NCBI GenBank assembly: GCA_045655105.1
Contig: JAZOOQ010000086.1
Coordinates: 1 to 30,402 of the forward strand
Source: RGIG4140 sp045655105
Lineage (GTDB): Bacteria; Pseudomonadota; Alphaproteobacteria; CAAHEQ01; UBA3637
Reading direction: 5' to 3'
DNA length: 30,402 nt
Numbering within the stretch: position 1 is the stretch's first letter; every line of letters starts with the position of its first letter. This document shows positions 14,260-23,618 of this stretch, in pieces. A program made the translations under genes and the position numbers. The notes under the pieces were generated by a model. That model was not told the DNA's origin. It saw only the letters and a program-made list of their open reading frames with translations, and did no database searches.

Positions 14260-14973
14260 ATGAAGCAAAAACAGATATTACCAGAACCCTCACAGCCAGA
14301 TTATATCGGTCACAGGAAACGCATCAAGGAACGTATTTTATCAAAAGGAGCCTCATCTCTTACCGAAACCGATTTATTAGAGGCTTTGCTCACCTACTCT
14401 CTTCCTAGAAAAGATGTTAAACCTCTGGCAAAAAATTTATTACGCCGTTTTTCAAGTTTAAGAAATGTTTTAGCGGCAGACCCTGCTGAATTAATGGATA
14501 CAAAAGGGATTAAAGAATCAAGTATTGCTCTTTTTAAATTGGTTGAAGGAATTTGCTTTCAAATGTTATCTCCTTCAACAAAAAAAGTGATATATTTAGA
14601 TGAATGGCCACTTATTTTTGATTTTATAAGAATGCATTTATCGCACCTTCATGAAGAAGCACTTCTTTGTTTGTTTTTAACACCAACAAAAAGGTTAATA
14701 AAATATGAGCTATTTACTGATGGGATGCCCTCAAGTGTAAATATCCCTATTCCAAAAATTATTGGCCGATGTGTCTCTTTAAAAGCTTCCTTTGTTATTT
14801 TGGCACACAATCATCCATCAGGTAATTTTTACCCCTCAAAAGAAGATATTGTTTCTAGCAAGATGCTTAAAGATCAACTTTCAACTTTGGGGGTTAAATT
14901 AATTGATCATTTTATTGTTGGAAATAATCAAATTTATTCTATTTTTAATGCAAGTTTTGTTAAAGAAGATTAA
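14260..14973 (+). CDS. radC: RadC/JAB-type JAMM-motif protein
   Basis: A RadC-family protein of 237 residues. It has an N-terminal helix-hairpin-helix-like region (about 20-100, with LLEALLTYSLPRKDVKPLAK and DPAELMDTKGI) and a C-terminal metal-binding JAMM domain with HNHPSGNFYPSKED (183-196; H183, H185, D196). The original repair phenotype attributed to radC in E. coli proved to belong to another gene, so the role is unsettled, although the family is often linked to DNA metabolism. It starts 2 bases after map. Its stop shares TTAA with the convergent holA stop. Confidence 0.93.
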   Translation: MKQKQILPEPSQPDYIGHRKRIKERILSKGASSLTETDLLEALLTYSLPRKDVKPLAKNLLRRFSSLRNVLAADPAELMDTKGIKESSIALFKLVEGICFQMLSPSTKKVIYLDEWPLIFDFIRMHLSHLHEEALLCLFLTPTKRLIKYELFTDGMPSSVNIPIPKIIGRCVSLKASFVILAHNHPSGNFYPSKEDIVSSKMLKDQLSTLGVKLIDHFIVGNNQIYSIFNASFVKED

Positions 14974-15998
14974 ATTCTTCTTATCTTTTTAGGAATTCCA
15001 GCAATCGTTGTAATCAATCGTTCAATAATTAATTCTGATGGCAATTCTGTTGTTTTTGTTTGCTTTTCTGCCTCTAATAATAATTGAAGAACTTTAATCA
15101 AAAAATTCTTTTTCCATAAATAAATTTCAGTTGCCATCATATCTTTTTGTTTAAACTGATTGGCTCTTAAAACTTTTTTCAATATTTCTTCTTTAGGCAC
15201 TCCATTTTCAGATAAATCAACAGCCATTAATAACTTATTAAAATGCGCAATCAAAATCCGAACAATTGTAACAGGTTGTTCTCCATTAACTAATAAATTC
15301 TTTAAAATTCGATCTGCTTCATTTTGCTTACCCAGTGCTGTTTGATGACATAAATCATCAAAGGTTGCGCTTTGAGGTTTTGAAATAATAGCTTCAACGT
15401 CTTGAATGGATATATTTTTTTTATTTCCAATATAAATTGATAACTTTTCAAGTTCTGATAATGTTGTGATTCTATTTTCCGTTAAACGTTCAGATAATAA
15501 ATTTAAAACATCATTATCAACAACAAAACCTTTTTCTCTTAATGCAGATGAGATTGACAAACGAATATCTTTTTCTTCATCATTATAACAAGCGATTTCC
15601 AATGCATCTGGGGCATTTTCAGCTAAATTTCTTAACACAGATGATTTTTGAAGCGCATCAGCGGTAATCAACAAAAAAGTATCAGACTGAATGTAATTTA
15701 AATAATCTTCCACTGCAGAAGCAATTAAATTATCAGCCTCTTTTAACCAAATAAGTTTTCTTCCTCCTAAAAAAGAAATAGAATTTCCTTCATCTAATAA
15801 ACAGGCAGGATTTTCTTTAATCTGTTGTTTTGTTATTTTAATAAATGAAAATTCATCCTTTTGAGACAAAATCATTTTTATGATTTTTTGGGCACAATCT
15901 TCCACAATTCCAAAATCAGCACCATGGATTAAAGCTATTTTAAATGTTGAACAGATTTGCTTTGATAATGCATCAATCTGAGAGGGTTTGGCCTTCAT
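14970..15998 (-). CDS. holA: DNA polymerase III delta subunit
   Basis: Clamp-loader subunit that opens the beta clamp. The 342-residue chain is divergent, as is usual for HolA, but follows the family layout: IALIHGADFGIVEDCAQKI near the start, ISFLGGRKLIWLKEAD, LLITADALQKSSVLRNLAE, then RLTENRITTLSELEKLSIYIG and the C-terminal collar with GEQPVTIVRILIAHFNKLL. The start is the ATG at 15998, with GAGG 6 bases upstream; the in-frame TTG just before it is rejected. It overlaps the end of lptE by 26 bases. The lptE-holA order is widely conserved in proteobacteria and supports both calls. Confidence 0.9.
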   Translation of the reverse strand: MKAKPSQIDALSKQICSTFKIALIHGADFGIVEDCAQKIIKMILSQKDEFSFIKITKQQIKENPACLLDEGNSISFLGGRKLIWLKEADNLIASAVEDYLNYIQSDTFLLITADALQKSSVLRNLAENAPDALEIACYNDEEKDIRLSISSALREKGFVVDNDVLNLLSERLTENRITTLSELEKLSIYIGNKKNISIQDVEAIISKPQSATFDDLCHQTALGKQNEADRILKNLLVNGEQPVTIVRILIAHFNKLLMAVDLSENGVPKEEILKKVLRANQFKQKDMMATEIYLWKKNFLIKVLQLLLEAEKQTKTTELPSELIIERLITTIAGIPKKIRRI

Positions 15999-16497
15999 CA
16001 AAAACCTCTTCTTGCTTAAAATAAGCGGCTACTCGAGTTGAAATATTTGTTACAAGAATTTGAACTAAATCTTCAATCTGTCTTTTTTCTGCTTGATAGG
16101 TTGTATATGGCTCATAAAAAACGTTAAAAGCACCAATTGCAGTTGTTGAAGATCTCAACAATTCTTTTTTTGTTTCTTTATCAATCAACTGAAACGAAGC
16201 TGAAAGAGAAACTTTTTTTCGGCTTGCAAAATTATCCCCTTGAATACTTTGGCTTGACAGATGAGGATTTTTCATTTGAACTTTTAAAATATATTTTTTA
16301 GGTCCACGAACTTTTTTAGGATTCAATGCATTATCTAATCCTTGTTTTAAAACATACCCATTATAATCTTGGATAGGAGCTACCTCAATTTGCTCTGTTT
16401 CTAATAATCCTGTTTTTTCATCAGTTACATAGAGTGGAGAAAAACCACAACTTGCTAACAGAAAAAAAGAACCAATGAGAATTTTCTTCAAAAACAT
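15973..16497 (-). CDS. lptE: LPS-assembly lipoprotein LptE
   Basis: Outer-membrane lipoprotein that plugs and assists the LptD translocon, which places lipopolysaccharide on the cell surface. The signal peptide MFLKKILIGSFFLLASC ends at lipobox LASC (Cys17), followed by the family start CGFSPLY. The 174-residue length and the strand-helix pattern fit the family, including a C-terminal helix around QIEDLVQILVTNISTRVAAYF. Its presence implies that the organism makes LPS or a related lipid and has an Lpt pathway, which argues against extremely reduced Rickettsiales that lack LPS. The leuS gene, often found upstream in other proteobacteria, is absent here. Confidence 0.9.
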   Translation of the reverse strand: MFLKKILIGSFFLLASCGFSPLYVTDEKTGLLETEQIEVAPIQDYNGYVLKQGLDNALNPKKVRGPKKYILKVQMKNPHLSSQSIQGDNFASRKKVSLSASFQLIDKETKKELLRSSTTAIGAFNVFYEPYTTYQAEKRQIEDLVQILVTNISTRVAAYFKQEEVFDEGQTLSD

Positions 16498-16538
16498 ATT
16501 GCCTCATATTCATAAATAGGCCTAACACGCCTTTTTAT

Positions 16539-16567
16539 TTGATTTTTTAGTTAAAATATTATATACT
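16539..16567 (+). promoter_or_regulatory. Promoter of miaA, overlapping a -10 for lptE
   Basis: TTGATT (16539-16544), 17-bp spacer, TATACT (16562-16567) on the plus strand. On the minus strand a TATAAT (16563-16558) overlaps the same bases and could serve lptE, though its -35 is poor. Confidence 0.55.
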
Positions 16568-16615
16568 TATATTATATTTTTTTATTTCAAAAAACAAGGA
16601 AAATTTATAAATCGC

Positions 16616-17467
16616 ATGCAAAAAACAATTCCGGTTATTGTTGGTCCAACAGCCAGTGGAAAATCCATATTCTCATTAAAAGTTGCTAAACGCATTGATG
16701 GTGAAATTATTAATGCCGATTCTTTGCAAGTTTACAAAGATCTTCAAATACTATCAGCAAGACCTTCTCAAATAGAACAAAATGGAATCCCTCACCACTT
16801 ATATGGATATATGACGGCCAATGAAACATGCTCTGTTATGGGATGGTTAAATAATGTTAAAAATATCATAAATCAAATTAAAAATCCCATTTTTATTGGT
16901 GGCACTGGACTTTATATCAAAGCACTCACCGAAGGGATTTCTCCTATGCCAGATATTCCTGAAGAAATTAGAGAAAAAGTGCGAAATATGGATATTGAAG
17001 AGGTTAAATCTAAAGTTAAAGACTCCTTGGCTACAGACCCTCAAAGATTAAGACGCGCACTTGAGGTTGAATTATCCACAGGAAAGCCATTTTCTTATTT
17101 TCAAAGTTTAGAAAAAATTAAAATAATTGATAAAGAATTTAAAATTTTCTTTTTAAATCCTCCTAGAAAACTTCTTTATGAAAGATGCGATAATCGATTT
17201 ATTCAAATGTTAACCCAAGGCGCGATAGAAGAAGTTAAACATCTTATTGAGATTCAAGCAACTGGAGGTGTTACAAAAGCTATTGGGGTTAAACAAATAA
17301 CCAAATGGATAAATGGCGAAATTTCAAATAAAGAAATGATTGAAGAAGCCTGTAAAGAAACAAGACATTATGCTAAACGACAAATCACATGGTTTAAAAA
17401 TCAATTTGATAACAAAATAACATTTACTCCAGAGCAAATAGATGATGTTTTAAAAAACCATTTTTAG
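16616..17467 (+). CDS. miaA: tRNA dimethylallyltransferase MiaA
   Basis: Adds the isopentenyl group to A37 of tRNAs that read UNN codons. The P-loop GPTASGKS lies at residues 10-17, followed by NADSLQVYKDL, the substrate loop GGTGLYIKAL, DPQRLRRALEVELSTGKP and the C-terminal RHYAKRQITWF. At 283 residues it is about 30 shorter than E. coli MiaA, mainly through a trimmed segment between residues 110 and 145. The nearest Shine-Dalgarno match (AAGGA) is 15 bases before the ATG, too far to be ideal. In-frame codons upstream offer no standard start, so the ATG is kept. Confidence 0.95.
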   Translation: MQKTIPVIVGPTASGKSIFSLKVAKRIDGEIINADSLQVYKDLQILSARPSQIEQNGIPHHLYGYMTANETCSVMGWLNNVKNIINQIKNPIFIGGTGLYIKALTEGISPMPDIPEEIREKVRNMDIEEVKSKVKDSLATDPQRLRRALEVELSTGKPFSYFQSLEKIKIIDKEFKIFFLNPPRKLLYERCDNRFIQMLTQGAIEEVKHLIEIQATGGVTKAIGVKQITKWINGEISNKEMIEEACKETRHYAKRQITWFKNQFDNKITFTPEQIDDVLKNHF

Positions 17468-17483
17468 CAATCAGATTAACCTC

Positions 17484-17512
17484 TTGATTTGAAAAATAAA
17501 GAATGTTATACT
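17484..17512 (+). promoter_or_regulatory. Promoter of the coiled-coil membrane protein gene
   Basis: TTGATT (17484-17489), 17-bp spacer, TATACT (17507-17512), about 35 bases before the ATG at 17547. Confidence 0.6.
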
Positions 17513-17546
17513 TTTTTTAAATCCGTTTCAAAGCAAGGAGTTTGTT

Positions 17547-19172
17547 ATGTATACACCAACTAATAATGTATCACAATCTGATGAAATAAATCTTTCAATT
17601 GAACAACCTGAAAAACAAATATGGTGGGAAAAAAAAGGATTTATTGCAGCAAGTATTTTTTCTGTTATCTGGCTTGCTGTTATTTGTGATTTTTTATTTT
17701 CATCTGGTTGGTGGAATGAAAGACACACACTTTCTCCAGCTGAATTTATTGGGGGAATTTCTGGATTATTTTTTCCAATTTTAATTTCTTTTATGGTTAG
17801 TTCTTATTTTGATAGAACAAATCAAATATCATATGAAGCTCAAACAATTCGATCTTATTTAAATGAATTAATCTATCCAACAAATAGTAATGCTGTTTAT
17901 ACAAAAAGCTTAACCGGAGCTCTCAAAGATCAAATAAAAGAATTTAGAAAAATTCACCAAGATATTTTAAATTTAACAAAAAATTTAAATCAAGAAATTT
18001 ATTCTTGGATTGATGGTTTAAAAAATTCATCTCAAGAATTAGATGAAAAAACAAAAAGTAGTCTTAAAGCTCTTTCAAAAAGCGTTAATGATTTAAATAA
18101 ATATTCATTAGAAGCTGGCTCAAAAGTTATGCAAAGCTCTGATATATTTAGCGAAAAAACCATTTTATTACAAAACACTATTAAAGAAATCACTCAATCA
18201 TTCAATCCATTACTTTCAGACTTAAATAAATATGGAAATGAAATTAAAAAAATCGAAGACATCTTTAAGCACTCAGATGAAAAATCAAAAACTGTTTTAG
18301 AAAACACCCAAAAATCAGCTAGCGAAATTGGATTGAAAATCAAAGAGATTGAAAGCGTTATTAAAACATATAACGAGCAAGCGGAAAAACATGATTTTAT
18401 TTTAAAAAACAGACTTGAACAAACTCAATCCATTTTAAATTTGCAAACAAAAGCTTTTGAACAAACAAATACATTAACCAAAAATCAATCCTCTTTTGTT
18501 GAAGAAATAAAAAAATATTTATCAGACCAAGAAAATGCTTTGAATCAATCTGAAAATACGTTAAAAACACATCAAAAAAATCTTGAAAAAACATTCATAA
18601 AAACAAATGAACAAGTTAAAAATATTGAAGAAAATATTCATAAAAATTATGATATTGTTTTGAAAAAATCTGAAGAAGCTCTTTTAAAAGTAAAAACGCT
18701 AAATGATGAAATAAAGGAATCAAAAACTCTTTCTAAAAATATTCAAGCCCCATCAGAAATAGTTGTTGAACCAGAGCATACTTCAACAGTTAAGGCTCCT
18801 GTTGACTTTCTTCAAAATGCATCTGTTATTTTGGATAAATTACAAACATTTTCTATTGATATGGCACATATCTTCACTCCAAAAGCTGAAGATATGTTAT
18901 GGAAAAAATATTATGACGGCGACAAAGCTGTTTTCATGAGATATATCACCAGAATGATTAATGAAACTCAACATAAGCAGATTAAAGATTTATATCTTAA
19001 TAATGAAGAATTTAATCAAGCTATTACAAGATATATGACAGAATTTGAAGATATGACTAAAATGGTTCAAAATGAAGATGAAAACAAACTTTTAATGAGT
19101 ATATTAATTGGATCTGATATCGGTCGTTTATATATGGTTTTAGCTGATGTTTTAAGAAGGGATAATAATTAA
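17547..19172 (+). CDS. Two-helix membrane protein with long coiled coil and conserved-looking C-terminal domain
   Basis: A 541-residue protein of unknown function. Residues 1-30 are polar. Two membrane helices follow (about 31-51 and 67-88) with a short loop containing SSGWWNERH; both ends probably face the cytoplasm. Residues 100-400 are rich in Lys, Glu, Gln, Asn and Ser with heptad-like spacing, predicting a long coiled coil. A separate C-terminal domain (about 425-541) contains KAEDMLWKKYYDGDKAVFMRYI and ITRYMTEFEDMTKM and is more structured. Alphaproteobacteria have large membrane coiled-coil proteins with a similar end, and I infer kinship with those. It has its own promoter and AAGGAG before the ATG. 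Its stop shares TTAA with the convergent kinase gene. A structural or polarity role is possible but not shown. Confidence 0.75.
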   Translation: MYTPTNNVSQSDEINLSIEQPEKQIWWEKKGFIAASIFSVIWLAVICDFLFSSGWWNERHTLSPAEFIGGISGLFFPILISFMVSSYFDRTNQISYEAQTIRSYLNELIYPTNSNAVYTKSLTGALKDQIKEFRKIHQDILNLTKNLNQEIYSWIDGLKNSSQELDEKTKSSLKALSKSVNDLNKYSLEAGSKVMQSSDIFSEKTILLQNTIKEITQSFNPLLSDLNKYGNEIKKIEDIFKHSDEKSKTVLENTQKSASEIGLKIKEIESVIKTYNEQAEKHDFILKNRLEQTQSILNLQTKAFEQTNTLTKNQSSFVEEIKKYLSDQENALNQSENTLKTHQKNLEKTFIKTNEQVKNIEENIHKNYDIVLKKSEEALLKVKTLNDEIKESKTLSKNIQAPSEIVVEPEHTSTVKAPVDFLQNASVILDKLQTFSIDMAHIFTPKAEDMLWKKYYDGDKAVFMRYITRMINETQHKQIKDLYLNNEEFNQAITRYMTEFEDMTKMVQNEDENKLLMSILIGSDIGRLYMVLADVLRRDNN

Positions 19173-20569
19173 AAATCTATTGGCAAATAAACATTAAAGC
19201 TCGTTCCTTTTTTCAAGGAACTTTGAACAGTGATTAACCCATCATGGGCATTCACAATTTGTTGTGCAATACCAAGTCCTAAACCAGTTCCTTCAACCCC
19301 CCTACTTTTAAAGTTATCAACACGATAAAACCTCTCAAAAAGCCTTGTAATATTTTGAGGAGCAATTGGATTGCCTATATTATGTACACTAATTAAAACA
19401 ACTTGTCTTATATCACTAAAATACTTATCTGATTTACGTGGAAACCCCGCTTTTAATTCAGCTTTAACCGTGATAACAGAATTATCTTCACCATATTTAA
19501 TCGCGTTATCAATTAAATTTTGAAAAACATGAATTAAATCCGTTTTATTTCCAATTAATCTTGGAATATCATGAACAAGTTTTAACTCTATTTTTTTAGA
19601 ACGAGCCGCCGCTTTTAATTCCAAAGAATCAATCACACTTTGCAGTAAATCCCATATTAAAATAACATCTTTTTGATTACTTCTCTCGGTCATCTGCAAT
19701 TTTGAAAGCATCAACAAATCTTGCACCAAATTTGTCATTCTATCTGTTTGCTCTGCCATTAAATTTAAAAACTTTTCACGTGCTGATTCGTCATCTTTTG
19801 CAGCCCCTTGCAAAGTTTCAATAAACCCAGACAAAACAGAAAGAGGTGTTTTTAATTCATGACTTGCATTTGCAAAAAAATCTGCTTGTTGCTGTTTAAA
19901 TAATTTCAACTGCGTGATATCATGCATAACCATCACAACAATGCCACCATTTCGAGCAGGAGCAGGCAATTTTTCAAGACGGACTTGAAAAGAATAAAAT
20001 CCATCATCTTCAAAATCCCACTCAAACCATTCTTGTTTGCTTTTATCATTAATTAACTGTTCAAATGTTGAAATAAAATTCGATTCTTTAAAAAAAGACC
20101 GCATTGACTGATGCAAAATTTCATCTCCAAAAAAATTTCGACCCATTTTATTTGCAAAAACAATATGTTCATTTTCATTAATTAAAAAAAGCGGATGAGG
20201 TAAATTTTCTAAAATTCTATCTGCTGAAATTGTTTGATTTGACCAACGATGTTTAACCGACAAAAAAGCATCTGCCAAACGAAAAGATCCAAAAATACCT
20301 TTATGAACATGAGGCAAATCCACATCTCTACCTTGAGATAAATCTTTCAAATAATTAATAAATTGCTCTTGTTCATGAAAAACATAAATTGTCCAAAAAA
20401 CAGAAAGAATAAAAAATGAAATAAAGAAATAAAATGCAGTTAATAAACTAACGTTTCCTAAAAAAATTAAAAAAAACAATGCAACAACAACCGGCAAATT
20501 TAAAACAAGAATGCGGGCAATAAATCTAAAAAAATAAAATGGTGTTTTTTTAACTTTTCTTTTTATCAT
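19169..20569 (-). CDS. PhoR-like sensor histidine kinase
   Basis: Membrane sensor kinase of 466 residues. It has two closely spaced N-terminal membrane helices (about 17-38 and 42-63) with little periplasmic part, as in PhoR. A PAS-like domain follows (about 115-220, ILENLPHPLFLINENEHIVFAN). The H-box FFANASHELKTPLSVLSGFIETLQG places the phosphorylated His at 237, the N-box is VFQNLIDNAIKYG (N355), and a G-box GTGLGLGI lies near residue 430. The H-box extension GFIETLQG is typical of PhoR, which suggests phosphate sensing, but no phoB response regulator or pst genes are present in the window. There is no Shine-Dalgarno sequence, and a TATACT lies just upstream, so the mRNA may be nearly leaderless. 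Confidence 0.88.
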   Translation of the reverse strand: MIKRKVKKTPFYFFRFIARILVLNLPVVVALFFLIFLGNVSLLTAFYFFISFFILSVFWTIYVFHEQEQFINYLKDLSQGRDVDLPHVHKGIFGSFRLADAFLSVKHRWSNQTISADRILENLPHPLFLINENEHIVFANKMGRNFFGDEILHQSMRSFFKESNFISTFEQLINDKSKQEWFEWDFEDDGFYSFQVRLEKLPAPARNGGIVVMVMHDITQLKLFKQQQADFFANASHELKTPLSVLSGFIETLQGAAKDDESAREKFLNLMAEQTDRMTNLVQDLLMLSKLQMTERSNQKDVILIWDLLQSVIDSLELKAAARSKKIELKLVHDIPRLIGNKTDLIHVFQNLIDNAIKYGEDNSVITVKAELKAGFPRKSDKYFSDIRQVVLISVHNIGNPIAPQNITRLFERFYRVDNFKSRGVEGTGLGLGIAQQIVNAHDGLITVQSSLKKGTSFNVYLPIDF

Positions 20570-20583
20570 TCATACAGTATAAT
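20555..20583. promoter_or_regulatory. Overlapping divergent -10 elements between the kinase gene and mutS
   Basis: TATAAT on the plus strand (20578-20583) faces mutS, with a weak -35 (TTTTCT, 20555-20560) at 17 bp. TATACT on the minus strand (20581-20576) shares four of these bases and faces the kinase gene, ending only 6 bases before its ATG. The block could act as one bidirectional promoter. Confidence 0.45.
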
Positions 20584-20611
20584 AGAAAACCAAAGAAAAG
20601 GAAAGAATAAA

Positions 20612-23227
20612 ATGAAAGAGAAGAAATTAACGCCGATGATGGCGCAATATCTTGAGATAAAAAATCAATACCCAGAATGCTTGTTATTTTATCGTTTAGG
20701 TGACTTTTATGAGTTATTTTTTGAAGATGCTAAAATAGCTTCTTCTTTTTTAGGATTGGTTCTTACCAGTCGCAACAAAAACAACGAAGAACCAGTTCCT
20801 ATGTGTGGCATTCCCTTTCATGCATACCATAACTATTTAACTCGTTTAGTTAAAGGTGGATTTAAAGTTGCAATTTGTGAACAAACAGAAGATCCTGCTG
20901 AGGCAAAAAAAAGAGGTTCAGCTGCTATTGTTAAACGCGAAGTTGTGCGAATTGTTACAGCTGGAACCCTTGTTGAAGACGATTTATTAGATGCGAAAAA
21001 AAATAACTTTCTAGCAACTGTTGTTGCTGGATTTGAAGATTATGCTTTAGCATGGGTTGATATGTCTACTGGTGCATTTTACACTCAAACAGCAAAAAAA
21101 GAAGATGTTTATTCTATTTTATCTCGTATTGATGCAGCTGAAATTTTATTATCTGAAAACTTTTTTGATGAAAATAAAAATGTTTTAAAAGAACAAGATG
21201 ATCGATATTCTTTTCTTAAATCTGAAAATTTCTCTTTTATAAAAAGCCAAGATGAATTAAATGCTTTTTTCAAAAAACCAGATTTAAATGTTTTTGAAAG
21301 ACATGAAATTATTGCTTGTGGTATATTATTATCATATATTTTAAATTCATTAAAAGGTTCAAAGCCTTCTTTAAGACTTCCAGAAAAAACCATTTCATCA
21401 AAGTTTATGGAGATTGATATTTCAACAAGACAAAGTCTTGAATTAACAACATCTTTAGCTAATAATAAGAATGAAACAAGTGTTTTAAAAACAATTGATT
21501 ATACAAAAACAGCCATTGGAGCAAGAACTCTTGCCTCTCAACTTGCTACCCCTCTTTTGGATAAAGATGAAATCAACAATCGTTTAGATAAAGTTGAATT
21601 TTTTATCAATAACCCAACAATTCGTGAAAATGTGCACGATATTTTAAAAAAAATACCAGATATCGAACGAGGCCTTTCAAGAATTATGTTAGGCAATAGT
21701 GGACCAAAAGAACTTTTGTCTATTGCCAAAGGCTTGCAACAAATACCTTTTATTCGGGCTCAAATTTATAAAGCAGAAATACCTCAAGCGCTTCAAAATG
21801 ACTTATTGCATTTAAATGAATATTCAGAAATAGTTAAAGAAGTTATTGCAGCTATTAATGAAAAAGATGTACCTCATCTAGCAAAAACAGGTGGGTTCAT
21901 TAATAAAGGATACTATGCTCCTTTAGATGAACTAATTGATTTAGGTGATAACACCAAATACATGATGCGAGATTTGCAACTAAAATATATTGAACAAACA
22001 GGCATTTCTAATTTAAAAATATCATTTAATAATTTAATTGGTTATTATATTGAAGTTCCCACAAAATCTGCAGAAAATATGTTAAATGATAAATCTCTTG
22101 GATTTATTCACAAACAAACCATGTTAAATGTTATCCGTTTCACAACAGATGAATTAATTGAATTTGAAAATAAACTTATTCATGCAAAAGAGATGTCTGT
22201 TGAAATGGAAATTGAAATATTCAATAAATTAGTTCAACTTGTTTGCAAAGAAAATGATAATTTAGTTCGAACCTGTTTGGCTCTTTCAAATATAGATATT
22301 TCCTGTTCACACGCAGAATATGCAAGCAAATATCAATGTTGTAGACCTATTTTAACAAATGATACGACCTTTGAAATCAAAGCTGGCCGTCACCCAGTTG
22401 TTGAAAAAGCGTTGCAAAAAGAAAGAATCACCTTTATTCCAAATGATTGTGAAATGGGAGAAGATAAAGACCTTCTTTGGATTTTAACTGGCCCAAATAT
22501 GGCGGGGAAAAGCACCTTCTTAAGACAAAATGCCGTTATTGCTATCCTAGCCCAAATTGGGATGTTTGTTCCCGCAGAAAGCGCAAAAATCGGCATTGTG
22601 GATAAACTTTATTCCCGTGTTGGTGCAAGCGATGATTTAGCCAGAGGACGATCAACATTTATGGTTGAAATGGTTGAAGTTGCTAGCATTTTAAATGGCG
22701 CCACACCTCATTCATTGGTTATTTTAGATGAAGTTGGCCGTGGAACAGCCACATACGATGGTCTTTCAATCGCATGGTCTGTTATCGAATATTTACATGA
22801 TCAAAATAAGTGTCGATCACTGTTTGCAACTCATTATCATGAATTAACAGCTCTTGCAAATAGAATGGATAAAATTGCATTATACACGATGCGAGTTAAA
22901 GAGTGGCAAGGAGATATCGTTTTTCTTCATGAGATCATGAAGGGCGCAACAGATAGATCTTATGGTATTCATGTGGGAAAATTGGCAGGATTACCCGAAT
23001 CAGTTGTTCATAGAGCTGAAAATATCCTTAATCAATTAGAAGAAAAAAAACAAGAACAAAAACCTTTATTTGATGATCTACCCTTGTTTTCTCAAACATT
23101 TAAGCAAATATCTAAAGAAAAGGAATCTCCTGCATTAGAAGCTCTTAAATCACTTGATCTCGATATGCTGACACCAAGAGAAGCTTTAAATCAATTATAT
23201 CAACTTAAAAAAATGACAGAGGAATAA
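20612..23227 (+). CDS. mutS: DNA mismatch repair protein MutS
   Basis: Recognises mispaired bases and starts mismatch repair with MutL. The 871-residue length is normal for MutS1. The mismatch-reading Phe-x-Glu motif is F32-Y33-E34 in GDFYELF. Walker A is GPNMAGKS (627-634), Walker B is SLVILDEVGRGTATYDGLS, and the signature region GASDDLARGRSTFMVEM and ATHYHEL are intact. The C terminus ends in the short helical region used for tetramer formation (ALNQLYQLKKM). AAGGAA precedes the start. One base separates its stop from the next gene, a small membrane protein that is probably cotranscribed. A clearly functional MutS argues against a hypermutator genome. Confidence 0.99.
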   Translation: MKEKKLTPMMAQYLEIKNQYPECLLFYRLGDFYELFFEDAKIASSFLGLVLTSRNKNNEEPVPMCGIPFHAYHNYLTRLVKGGFKVAICEQTEDPAEAKKRGSAAIVKREVVRIVTAGTLVEDDLLDAKKNNFLATVVAGFEDYALAWVDMSTGAFYTQTAKKEDVYSILSRIDAAEILLSENFFDENKNVLKEQDDRYSFLKSENFSFIKSQDELNAFFKKPDLNVFERHEIIACGILLSYILNSLKGSKPSLRLPEKTISSKFMEIDISTRQSLELTTSLANNKNETSVLKTIDYTKTAIGARTLASQLATPLLDKDEINNRLDKVEFFINNPTIRENVHDILKKIPDIERGLSRIMLGNSGPKELLSIAKGLQQIPFIRAQIYKAEIPQALQNDLLHLNEYSEIVKEVIAAINEKDVPHLAKTGGFINKGYYAPLDELIDLGDNTKYMMRDLQLKYIEQTGISNLKISFNNLIGYYIEVPTKSAENMLNDKSLGFIHKQTMLNVIRFTTDELIEFENKLIHAKEMSVEMEIEIFNKLVQLVCKENDNLVRTCLALSNIDISCSHAEYASKYQCCRPILTNDTTFEIKAGRHPVVEKALQKERITFIPNDCEMGEDKDLLWILTGPNMAGKSTFLRQNAVIAILAQIGMFVPAESAKIGIVDKLYSRVGASDDLARGRSTFMVEMVEVASILNGATPHSLVILDEVGRGTATYDGLSIAWSVIEYLHDQNKCRSLFATHYHELTALANRMDKIALYTMRVKEWQGDIVFLHEIMKGATDRSYGIHVGKLAGLPESVVHRAENILNQLEEKKQEQKPLFDDLPLFSQTFKQISKEKESPALEALKSLDLDMLTPREALNQLYQLKKMTEE

Positions 23228-23228
23228 C

Positions 23229-23507
23229 ATGCCCCCATTTTTAATAAATTTAATTGCCGCATTATTTGTATCAGGATATAGCATTTTTACTTTTTTATTG
23301 TTTGTTTTATTCTTTGTTTTGATGCTTTATTTTGCAGCATATATTGCTCTTCCATTTCTTGTTATTTGTTTAATTGTCTATCTGATTAAAAGATCTGGAA
23401 AAATCTTTTCTTTTAAAATAACACCAGAAATTAATATTAGAAAAAAAGAAGAAAAAACACATAAAAAAGAAAATATTATTGATGTCGAATATACAGAGAT
23501 AAAATAA
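23229..23507 (+). CDS. Small hypothetical membrane protein
   Basis: A 92-residue protein that starts 1 base after the mutS stop, with GAGGAA just upstream. Residues 1-54 are strongly hydrophobic (two likely helices: LINLIAALFVSGYSIFTFLLF and LMLYFAAYIALPFLVICLIVYLI). The tail is basic, then acidic, and ends IIDVEYTEIK, an ending seen in other small inner-membrane proteins. No family could be named. The tight spacing suggests cotranscription with mutS, but a functional link is not implied. Confidence 0.7.
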   Translation: MPPFLINLIAALFVSGYSIFTFLLFVLFFVLMLYFAAYIALPFLVICLIVYLIKRSGKIFSFKITPEINIRKKEEKTHKKENIIDVEYTEIK

Positions 23508-23563
23508 TTTTTTCATCTTTTAATCTCTTTAGTATATTTTATTGTTTTAACAATCCATTTCTC

Positions 23564-23592
23564 TTGAAAAATTATCAGAGCAAAATTATTTC
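23564..23592 (+). promoter_or_regulatory. Possible promoter of the DUF378 gene
   Basis: TTGAAA (23564-23569), 17-bp spacer, TATTTC (23587-23592), about 27 bases before the ATG at 23619. The -10 is a weak match. Confidence 0.35.
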
Positions 23593-23618
23593 TTTGTTGC
23601 TTAAAAAAGGAGAAAAAC

